Shown piece after piece: positions 7,178 to 13,337 of a stretch of DNA of 16,696 nt. The notes beneath the pieces are model-generated. The model saw nothing but the letters and a program-made list of their open reading frames with translations, was not told the origin of the DNA and ran no database searches. Source of the stretch: Actinomycetota bacterium (GTDB taxonomy: Bacteria > Actinomycetota > Thermoleophilia > Miltoncostaeales > Miltoncostaeaceae); contig SYFI01000131.1 in NCBI GenBank assembly GCA_005800465.1, positions 1-16,696 on the forward strand, in the 5' to 3' direction. A program made the position numbers and the translations under genes. Each line of letters begins with the position of its first letter. Position 1 is the stretch's first letter.

Positions 7178-8194
7178 TTGCTGCGCGTCGTGCACATGAC
7201 CGGATCCGCCGTCAGCGACTTCCTCGGGGAACTGTCCCGCGTCTACGCGGAGAACTGCCTCGCCGCCACCGCGGATCCATCGCGCTACGAGTTCTCCATC
7301 GCGCACGTCACACCGGACGGCAGGTGGCGCTTTCCGGACGACCTGAGCCGCGAGGGCATTGCCGCAGCTCCATCGATGCCGTTGGCGGATGCCGTCGCCC
7401 GACTAGTGGCGATCAACGCTCACGTGATGGTGCCGCAGATGTTCTGCATCCCTGGCATGACCCGCTATCGGGCGCTCTTCGACATGCTTCGCATCCCGTA
7501 CGTGGGGAACGCCCCCGACGTGATGTCCCTTGCTTCGCACAAGGCCCGGGCAAAGGCTGTGGTCGCGGCGGCGGGGGTTCACGTACCGCGCGGTGAGGTC
7601 CTGCGAGCCGGTGAGACACCATCGCTCACCCTTCCCGTGGTGGTCAAACCGGTCGACTCCGACAATTCCCTTGGGGTCACGCTCGTGCGCGAACAGTGCG
7701 AGCAGTCTGCCGCGCTGAGTCGAGCCCTTGAACACGCCGACGAGGTGCTCGTCGAGACGTTCATCCCCCTCGGCCGTGAAGTCCGCGCCGGTTGCATCGA
7801 GCGGAATGGCGAGATCGTCTGCCTCCCCTTCGAGGAGTACGCGGTCGACGCCGATAACGCACCGATCCGCACGTACGACGACAAGATCGGGTGGGGCCCT
7901 GAAGGCGCACTGCATCTCATGGCGAAGCAACAGTCCCGGGCGTGGATCGTGGACCCCGATGACCCGATCACCGCGGCGGTTCGAGATGCCACTCGGCAGT
8001 GCCATGCGGCGCTGGGTGCCCGTCACTACTCGCTGTTTGATTTTCGCATCGACCCGTCGGGCGCGCCGTGGTTCCTCGAGGCCTCACCGTATTGCTCCTT
8101 CGCACGGGCCAGCGTCATCCCGACGATGGCCGCTGCGGCCGGCATCCCCATCGACCAGTTGTTCGCGGACATGCTGAACGAGGCGCTTCGCTGA
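7178..8194 (+). CDS. mysD: MysD-type D-Ala-D-Ala-ligase-like enzyme (adds second amino acid to mycosporine-glycine)
   Basis: A 338-residue ATP-grasp ligase of the D-Ala-D-Ala ligase superfamily. MysD proteins join mycosporine-glycine to serine, threonine or another amino acid, giving disubstituted MAAs such as shinorine or porphyra-334. A TTG at 7178, 2 bp after mysC, gives an N-terminus (LLRVVHMTGSAVSDF) matching the family's first strand; starting at ATG 7196 would lose it. Recognisable blocks are ADPSRYEFSIAHVTPDGRW, MPLADAV, MVPQMFCIPGMTRYRALFD (84-102), HKARAKAVVAAAGVHVPRGE (121-140), VVKPVDSDNSLGVTLV (155-170) and ETFIPLGREVRAG. The C-terminal part carries HYSLFDFRIDPSG and FLEASPYCSF (299-308). 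No break is seen. Its stop overlaps the start of the broken PHP gene. Confidence 0.95.
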   Translation: MLRVVHMTGSAVSDFLGELSRVYAENCLAATADPSRYEFSIAHVTPDGRWRFPDDLSREGIAAAPSMPLADAVARLVAINAHVMVPQMFCIPGMTRYRALFDMLRIPYVGNAPDVMSLASHKARAKAVVAAAGVHVPRGEVLRAGETPSLTLPVVVKPVDSDNSLGVTLVREQCEQSAALSRALEHADEVLVETFIPLGREVRAGCIERNGEIVCLPFEEYAVDADNAPIRTYDDKIGWGPEGALHLMAKQQSRAWIVDPDDPITAAVRDATRQCHAALGARHYSLFDFRIDPSGAPWFLEASPYCSFARASVIPTMAAAAGIPIDQLFADMLNEALR

Positions 8195-8520
8195 TGATTG
8201 ATCTGCACACCCACGAACTACTTCGACGGCTCCCACGATCCCAGCCGGTGTGTGAGGCACCACGCCTCGGCATCGGGGTGACCGCCATCGCCGACCCCGA
8301 CACGATGGCCGGTGTCAGGAAGGCTCTGGCCGCGGGCGCCGCGGTGGGCGTCGTCGTCCCCGGCATTGGGTTCTCATCAGGGCGCCGCACGTACGAATGA
8401 ATTTTCAGTGGTACTTCGCCGATCTCGCCCCCGAGCCGCTGACCGGCGTTTGCCGGGCAGAACGTGGTGCTGGCGCCCCTGTGGGATGCCGTGCGCGCAG
8501 GAGAGGCCCGTGGCGCCTAG
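8194..8520 (+). pseudogene. Decayed PHP-domain phosphoesterase gene
   Basis: The ATG at 8194 overlaps the mysD stop (TGATG) and opens MIDLHTH, the classic PHP N-terminus with a metal-binding HxH. The frame then garbles, but another frame from about 8213 reads NYFDGSHDPSR, matching the family's usual SDGSHxP. The first frame resumes as LGIGVTAIADPDTMAGVRKALAAG, where the usual TDHD metal site has become ADPD. It continues to VVPGIGFSS and stops at 8398-8400. A third frame then gives WYFADLAPEPL, like the LGYF segment of the family, and a last frame gives NVVLAPLWDAVRAGEARGA ending at TAG 8518-8520. Several frameshifts, a lost metal ligand and a probable internal deletion mark it as non-functional. 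Confidence 0.75.
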
Positions 8521-10025
8521 ATGTCACCCGTGTCCAGCCGGGCTCCGACGACCTCGGCCTCGAGACGGATCTCGGCGATGTCGTCGCGGCGGTCGAGGTT
8601 GCGAAGCGACAGCGACATGCGGGGGTTGCGGGCAAGGCGCTCGCGGTGGCGGTCGAGAAACGACCAGTAGAGGGTGGTGAAGGGGCAGGCGTTCTCACCG
8701 GTGGCCTTGGCCGGGTTGTAGGGGCACGAACGGCAGTGGTTGCTCATGCGCTTGATGTAGGCGCCGCTGGCCGCGTATGGCTTGCTCATCATCTGCCCGC
8801 CGTCGGCGAAGAGAGCCATGCCCAACACGTTGGGTGCCATCACCCAGGTCGAGGCGTCAACGTGCGCTGAACGGAACCACTGCATGGCGCGCCACGGCTC
8901 GGTGCCACGCTGCAGCATGAGCGTGCCCAGCACCATGAGCCGCTGGATGTGGTGGGTGTATCCGCGGGCCTCCACGCCGTTCATGGCCACCTGCACGCAC
9001 CGCATGCGCGTGGGTGCGCCGAGCAGCGCCGCGGGAACGGGAGCCTCGGCGCCCAGCTCGTTCGCCGTGCGCCATGGGCGGCGCCAATACCAGCCCCACA
9101 CGTACTCGCGCCAACCAATGACCTGCCGCACGAAACCCTCCACCGAGGCAATGGGCATGCCGTCGTCGAGCGCCTCGGCCGCCCGATCGGCCACGCGGCG
9201 CGGTGAGATGAGCCCGAGGTTCAGCGGCCCGGAGAGAAACGCATGCGACATGGCCCAGTCGTCGTTCATCATGGCGTCCTGGTGGGGGCCGAACCCCTCG
9301 AGGCGCGCCGTGACGAACCGGTCGAGTGCCGCCTCGGCCTCCGCGCTGGTGGCGGCCATCACGCGCTCGCCACCCGCGCCGGTCTCGGGCAGGCCGGCGA
9401 ACTCGGCACGCAGCGTTACGTCCAGGGGATCGTCCGCAGCAGGCAGCCACAGCGGGGGTGCGCCAAGGTCGTGCGACTTCGGGGGCGGCTTGCGATTCTC
9501 CTGGTCGAAGCTCCACTGGCCGCCGACAGGCGAGCCGTCGGCCTCCACCATCAGCCCGAGGCGCAGGCGCATCTCGCGGTAGAAGGTGGCCATGCGCGGC
9601 TGACGGGTGCCGAGCATTTCGCCCAGTTCGCCCGGACGCGTGATGAACCCCACCGGGTCGCGCACCTCAACCGGCACAGGCAGCGCCCGGGCGAGCCGGC
9701 GAATGAGCGCCAGCCCGCTGCGCGAGGTCGGGTGAGCCACCACCACGCGATCTGGCTCGTGTTCCTGCGCGTGCGCCAGCACGCCGGCGGCAAGCGTGGC
9801 CGCAGTCCGGTGGTCCACGTCCCAGCCGTCCGCGCGCAAGTGCTCGGCGAACCGGCGCATGGCCCCGATCACCAGCACGCGGCGCTCACGATTGAATGGC
9901 AGCCGGCGAATCGCATGGTCGCTCTCCACCATGAGTATCCGCGCCTCCCCTCGACGATGGCCGTCAAAGGCCGGACCGGCCGGGTCAAGTTGATCGCCCA
10001 GCACCCAGATGGTCGTTCCCGCCAC
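8517..10025 (-). CDS. Iron-sulfur bacterial cryptochrome/photolyase (FeS-BCP, PhrB/CryB type)
   Basis: A 502-residue flavoprotein of the 'deoxyribodipyrimidine photolyase-related' family, which includes the prokaryotic (6-4) photolyase PhrB and the cryptochrome CryB. The chosen start is GTG at 10025, preceded by an AAAGGG and giving VAGTTIWVLGDQLDP, the normal N-terminus; the frame stays open further upstream but only as antisense of the argS remnant. The antenna-domain motif GGQWSFDQENRK lies at 168-179. The C-terminal catalytic domain shows DDWAMSHAFLSGPLNLGL, EGFVRQVIGWREYVWG and GTEPWRAMQWFRSAHVD. Cluster cysteines are Cys343, Cys431, Cys434 and Cys447, with the same spacing I recall for PhrB (350, 438, 441, 454). 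Repair versus signalling cannot be decided here. Its stop shares CTAG with the end of the PHP remnant. Confidence 0.93.
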   Translation of the reverse strand: MAGTTIWVLGDQLDPAGPAFDGHRRGEARILMVESDHAIRRLPFNRERRVLVIGAMRRFAEHLRADGWDVDHRTAATLAAGVLAHAQEHEPDRVVVAHPTSRSGLALIRRLARALPVPVEVRDPVGFITRPGELGEMLGTRQPRMATFYREMRLRLGLMVEADGSPVGGQWSFDQENRKPPPKSHDLGAPPLWLPAADDPLDVTLRAEFAGLPETGAGGERVMAATSAEAEAALDRFVTARLEGFGPHQDAMMNDDWAMSHAFLSGPLNLGLISPRRVADRAAEALDDGMPIASVEGFVRQVIGWREYVWGWYWRRPWRTANELGAEAPVPAALLGAPTRMRCVQVAMNGVEARGYTHHIQRLMVLGTLMLQRGTEPWRAMQWFRSAHVDASTWVMAPNVLGMALFADGGQMMSKPYAASGAYIKRMSNHCRSCPYNPAKATGENACPFTTLYWSFLDRHRERLARNPRMSLSLRNLDRRDDIAEIRLEAEVVGARLDTGDI

Positions 10026-10390
10026 GCCGCCGCCCTTTCGTGACTCAATGCGATCCGTACGATTTGAACTCTCGACATCAGGATTATGAATCCCGCGCGC
10101 TCTCCCCCGAGTGGCGTGGGCGAGATTCCTGCATATGATCGGATCCCGAAGAGGGGCTGGAGCCCTACCCGACCCCGATGGACTGACTCTGATATTCGTC
10201 CGCCGGGCGAGTTGCAGGTGGAGACGCCGAGTCCGGGGGACTGTACTGCAGACGCGCGAGTTCGACCCATGGGCCGCCTCGTGCCTTCGGTCACCCATCC
10301 GCTTCGTACCTGGGTGGTGTGTCCCGCCACGCAGACCGTGAAACAGGTGGGCACGTTCGCCTCTGCGTACCGGCTGAATGTACGCCCGCA
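10026..10390. other. Intergenic stretch with a possible tRNA(CAT) remnant
   Basis: No protein gene is recognised here. On the minus strand, about 10112-10050, the sequence has the look of a ruined tRNA. There is an anticodon-arm-like hairpin CGGGA-TTCATAA-TCCTG (anticodon CAT) and, after a 5-base variable loop ATGTC, GAGAG-TTCAAAT with a T-loop signature. However, the T stem does not pair (GAGAG against CGTAC), a matching 5' acceptor strand is missing, and the D-arm region is too long. The remainder (about 10113-10390) shows nothing I can support apart from possible faint argS similarity just before 10391. The photolyase ribosome site lies at the left edge. Confidence 0.3.
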
Positions 10391-10652
10391 GTGTCGATCC
10401 GTCGGAGCGCGCGCTGCTGCTCACCCTGTGCGGCTGGCCCGAAGCCGTGGCCGAGGCGCGCCGCTCACCGCATCGCGTGGCGGCGTACCTCACGGACCTT
10501 GCCCGCGATATTCACGCCCACTACCACCGGTGCCGGGTGGTGGGGCAGGCCCCCGATGTCGTGGCTTTTCTCCTTGACCTGCTGCGCGCCATCCGCACGG
10601 TTATCGCTTGGGCCTCGACCTCAGCGGCGTGACGGCCCCCGATCGTATGTAG
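10391..10652 (+). pseudogene. argS 3'-end remnant (second copy)
   Basis: This stretch aligns end to end with bases 1015-1284 of the intact argS. It encodes DPSERALLLTLCGWPEAVAEARR and so on through LARDIHAHYHRCRVVGQAP. Compared with argS there is a 1-base loss near the left edge, a 6-base in-frame loss (GCCGAG repeat unit) and a 1-base loss after GTTATCGC near 10608. The last one shifts the final codons out of frame; in the shifted frame the sequence still ends APDRM and TAG at 10650-10652. None of the catalytic motifs is present. An ATG at 10378 could open an 84-residue frame, but I see no reason to think it is a gene. Confidence 0.9.
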
Positions 10653-10659
10653 GGTGGTG
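10391..10659 (+). repeat. Direct repeat, right copy part 1 (argS 3' end)
   Basis: First part of the degraded second copy of the argS-tRNA segment. It ends at GTAGGGTGGTG (10649-10659), matching the GTAGGTGGTG just after argS (1281-1290). After this the similarity to the left copy stops abruptly and a small unrelated gene begins. The similarity resumes at 11194. Confidence 0.8.
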
Positions 10660-11197
10660 TTGTCCGGAGTGAAGAATCTCCTCGGTTTTCGGCATGTCGT
10701 CCTCGCTGCCGCCCTCGTTCCTTCCGTCGCCCTCCCGGTGATGGCCCACGCGTCTACGCACCGCTGTGAGCGGGTGTTCGCGGTGACCCATCTCGAACTC
10801 ACCAAGGGATCTGCCGACGTCGCGCCTGCCGCCCCCAGCATCGGCGATACGCATTCATTTCGCGGACCGGTCTACCGCCCGGGCACCCTCCACCCGACGG
10901 GCACGATTATGGGAGTCGGCACGACCGCAGTCATCGACGACCCGGTCCACGGGAGCGAGACCCGCACCGTGCAGTTGGCGTTTGCGCTGCCCGACCTGGC
11001 GAGCCAGATAACGGTTGGCGGATCTGCGGTGTACCCGATGACCTCGTCAACCCCCGCGCGAAACTCCGTGACCTTGCGCCCCATTACCGGGGGTACGGGG
11101 CGCTTCACCGGGGCACGGGGATATCTGCGCATGACCCACTTTGCCCGGGGGATACTTCCGCCAGGAGTTCCATCTGGTGCGCGCCTGCCAGCCGTAG
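10654..11197 (+). CDS. Small secreted AOC-barrel/dirigent-like protein, with a frameshift near its 3' end
   Basis: Predicted exported protein. GTG codons at 10654 or 10669 precede a signal peptide with hydrophobic core VVLAAALVPSVALPVMAHA. The mature part resembles allene-oxide-cyclase-barrel-like secreted bacterial proteins: GDTHSFRGPVYRPGT, then SQITVGGSAVYP, then the hallmark ITGGTGRFTGARGYLR. The frame that opens the gene runs on through the tRNA remnant to about 11424, which is not a believable C-terminus. In the next frame, 11135-11197 reads LPGGYFRQEFHLVRACQP and stops at TAG 11195-11197, the expected final strand. One extra C in the CCC run at 11135-11137 would explain the break: either a sequencing error or a real late frameshift. 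The gene sits inside the duplicated argS-tRNA unit. Function is unknown. Confidence 0.6.
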
Positions 11198-11310
11198 ATG
11201 GTGCGCTACCCTTGCAGCGACTCGCGGGGGTAGCTCAGTTGTTAGAGCATCAGCTTCCCAAGCTGGGGGTCGCGGGTTCGAGCCCGGTCGCCCGCTTACG
11301 GGGTCTCATA
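11194..11310 (+). repeat. Direct repeat, right copy part 2 (spacer, tRNA-Gly, downstream)
   Basis: GTAGATGGTGCGCTA at 11194 onward matches the argS-tRNA spacer of the left copy from 1281. The match continues through GACTCGCGGG and the tRNA to GGGGTCTCATA (11300-11310). GTAGATGGTG (11194-11203) is also a near copy of GTAGGGTGGTG at 10649-10659 on the other side of the intervening gene. Confidence 0.8.
11224..11296 (+). tRNA. Degenerate tRNA-Gly (CCC) copy, probably non-functional
   Basis: The same tRNA as at 1311-1383, with the anticodon arm TCAGC-TTCCCAA-GCTGG intact. Three substitutions hit conserved features. Acceptor T6 became G, leaving a G-G mismatch. The D-loop GG became GT, which removes a universally conserved G. 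C became G in the T stem (GCGGG against CCGGT), another G-G mismatch. A profile search may still call it a tRNA, but the damage suggests a pseudogene. Confidence 0.65.
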
Positions 11311-11392
11311 CATATCCCCATCCGTCTGCTCCACTCCCCCCGATCATGGGCATGCCTCTCCGGATCTCACGGCCAGCGACTGCGCGGGCGGG

Positions 11393-12556
11393 TCAGCCCC
11401 GGGGTGCGGGTACCGCGACGATGAGTGATTTCACAACGCCGTCGCCAAAGCGCACGGTGAGACGCGCGCCATTGCGGGCCTTCACCAGCATGCGTGAACC
11501 GGACCCCTTGCCAGCCTTCACGCGGTAGAGGGTCTTGATTTTCGTCACCGGATCGCCGGGGGACAGACCCTTGTCGGTCTTCCAGATGGGATTGCTGAGC
11601 ACGGCGGCGCGCACGTGGGCGTCACTCCCGCAGGTGCCCGCCGACGAGCCCTGAAAAGCCATGACGGCACCGAGCGAGGGCCAGGTGACGTGGCACGACC
11701 CGTAGGCGGCCCGCTGGAGGTCGGTGCCGCCGAATGCGGTGCCTGCAGAGGAAAGTGTTCCGTTCTTGGCGCGTAGGTCACCCAGTCGTACTCCGCCGGT
11801 TCGGCTCACCATCACCGTGAGCGGGCCGGTGGGGGCTGTGGCCACAACCGGCGCCGGGGTTCCCATTGTCAGGTTGATGGGCGTGAGCCCGTTAAACACC
11901 AGCATGGTGTTGTAGAGCTTGAGCACGTTCACGGCGTAGTCCGTGCCGCTGGCCCAGTTGCCGCCGCCCATCGCCTCCCAGGTGGGCGACTTGCCGTACG
12001 GCTTCACGTACGACATGCGGGTATCGGTGAGCTGCCGTGCAACGCGCAGCGGATCTGCGGCCGGATCGCCATAGGCCCAGAGATGCTGAATCTGCGCACG
12101 CACGCCTGCCGTGGGGGACGGGTATTGGTTGCCCGAGGTGCAGGTATCGCAGGCGCCAAGGCCCGAGAAGTTGTTGTCGGTCGCCTTCACCATGCTGCCC
12201 TTGTAGGCGAACCAGCCGGTCTCGAGTACCGACTGGGCGAAGGCGATGTCGCCGCGCACGTTCTGGGCGTTTCCCTCATCCACGAAGATGTTGGCGAGGT
12301 CGAGAATGGGGGTGACGATCGTGGGGGTGACGCCCTGCTTGGCAAACCACCCGGCGATTTGCGCTCCCGTGAGGCGCGACTGGCCCACCAGCGGCGTGAC
12401 TGACGTGAGTCTGGACGCGGCCGGGGTGCTCGTGGTCGGTGTGCTGGTCGTGGGAGCGGTGGACCCGTAAGGTGGTGGCGGTGCCTGGGTCTGCGCCATC
12501 GCTCCCGCCGGGATGGCGAGCAAGAGGGCAGCGGTAATGGCGAGTTGAGTACGCAC
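11393..12556 (-). CDS. Secreted glucosaminidase-domain (GH73-like) peptidoglycan hydrolase
   Basis: A 387-residue exported protein from a GTG at 12556. A signal peptide covers about residues 1-21 (LAITAALLLAIPAGAMA), followed by a Pro/Thr/Ser-rich linker to about 60. The catalytic-looking domain (about 60-230) contains ILDLANIFVDEGNAQNVRGDIAFAQSVLETGWF. Glu112 is the expected general acid of glucosaminidase/lysozyme-like enzymes. After it comes DNNFSGLGACDTC and a second half with AGVRAQIQHLWAYGD and WEAMGGGNWASGTDYAVNVLKLY. The C-terminal part (about 240-387) is repetitive beta-rich sequence that may bind cell wall; I do not recognise it as a named domain. The likely role is cleaving cell-wall glycan outside the membrane. 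It is divergent from the alpha/beta hydrolase gene. Confidence 0.85.
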   Translation of the reverse strand: MRTQLAITAALLLAIPAGAMAQTQAPPPPYGSTAPTTSTPTTSTPAASRLTSVTPLVGQSRLTGAQIAGWFAKQGVTPTIVTPILDLANIFVDEGNAQNVRGDIAFAQSVLETGWFAYKGSMVKATDNNFSGLGACDTCTSGNQYPSPTAGVRAQIQHLWAYGDPAADPLRVARQLTDTRMSYVKPYGKSPTWEAMGGGNWASGTDYAVNVLKLYNTMLVFNGLTPINLTMGTPAPVVATAPTGPLTVMVSRTGGVRLGDLRAKNGTLSSAGTAFGGTDLQRAAYGSCHVTWPSLGAVMAFQGSSAGTCGSDAHVRAAVLSNPIWKTDKGLSPGDPVTKIKTLYRVKAGKGSGSRMLVKARNGARLTVRFGDGVVKSLIVAVPAPRG

Positions 12557-12677
12557 GATGGGCGATAGTAGGCGAGTCGGGCGTCCGGCCCGACCGCGAT
12601 CACCGGATCTTTACGACCTCGGCGCCGTACGCCCTGCCGCGGGTTCCCGGGGACCACGTCACCGCTACTCTCAGCCC

Positions 12678-13337
12678 GTGCAGGTAATTCCCCTTTCCAC
12701 CGGAGCAGATCTTCGCGCCCTCCGCCCGAACTCCGACACGGTGGTGCTGTGCCTCAATGGGGGCACCGGCCGTATCGTGCCGGGCACCTGGAGCCCGACC
12801 CTCGAGTGGCTGATTGAGCGGCTGGCCCCGCGGTTCCCTGATGCCGGTTTCGTGCAGGTGCGTTACCGGGTGAAGTCGTGGAAGCGACTGCCCGAGTGCA
12901 TTGCTGATGGCCATGCGGCTCTTGATTGGCTCACCGTTCCCCGGCGCGTGATCATGCTGGGCTTTTCGATGGGCGGTGCGGTGTCTGTGAGCTGCGCCGA
13001 TGATCCCCGGGTGCGCGACATCATTGGCCTCGCACCGTGGTTTCCTGAAGATTTACCCCTGCCCGATCTCACGGGTGACCGGGTACAGATTATTCATGGC
13101 AGCATTGATGGATGGATCCCGGGTGTGCCGGGAGTGCGCCCATCGCACTCGCGCGGCGCAATCGGCCGCCTGCACGGCGTGGGCGCCGAGGTGTCGTACC
13201 GCCTCATCCGTGGGGCCGTGCATGGGCTGGCCGTACGGCCACGTGGCCGGCTGGTCACGCTGCCGCGGGCCGGTGCATGGGAGATAGCCGTCGAACACGC
13301 GCTGCGGGGCACGGGGGCGGGCGGCGACCAGCGCTAG
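12678..13337 (+). CDS. Small alpha/beta-hydrolase-fold protein
   Basis: A 219-residue cytoplasmic hydrolase with a GTG start at 12678; the frame is open further upstream but that part overlaps the divergent promoter region. The nucleophile elbow GFSMGG puts Ser97 in place. Asp144 in HGSIDGWIP and His182 in GAVHGLA are good candidates for the other triad members. An oxyanion-type segment LNGGTG lies at 26-31. The sequence fits dienelactone-hydrolase or esterase-like members, but the substrate cannot be inferred. Its stop TAG (13335-13337) overlaps the stop of the convergent desaturase gene within CTAG. Confidence 0.8.
   Translation: MQVIPLSTGADLRALRPNSDTVVLCLNGGTGRIVPGTWSPTLEWLIERLAPRFPDAGFVQVRYRVKSWKRLPECIADGHAALDWLTVPRRVIMLGFSMGGAVSVSCADDPRVRDIIGLAPWFPEDLPLPDLTGDRVQIIHGSIDGWIPGVPGVRPSHSRGAIGRLHGVGAEVSYRLIRGAVHGLAVRPRGRLVTLPRAGAWEIAVEHALRGTGAGGDQR

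Noticed and set aside
10026..10493. Upstream extension of the photolyase-like reading frame
   Set aside because: The extra 156 codons are antisense to the argS remnant and the tRNA-like trace, and have no family similarity. GTG at 10025 gives the normal N-terminus.
11198..11424. Continuation of the AOC-barrel-like frame through the tRNA copy
   Set aside because: The extra residues are a translation of the tRNA-Gly remnant and its flank; the true C-terminal strand is found in the next frame.
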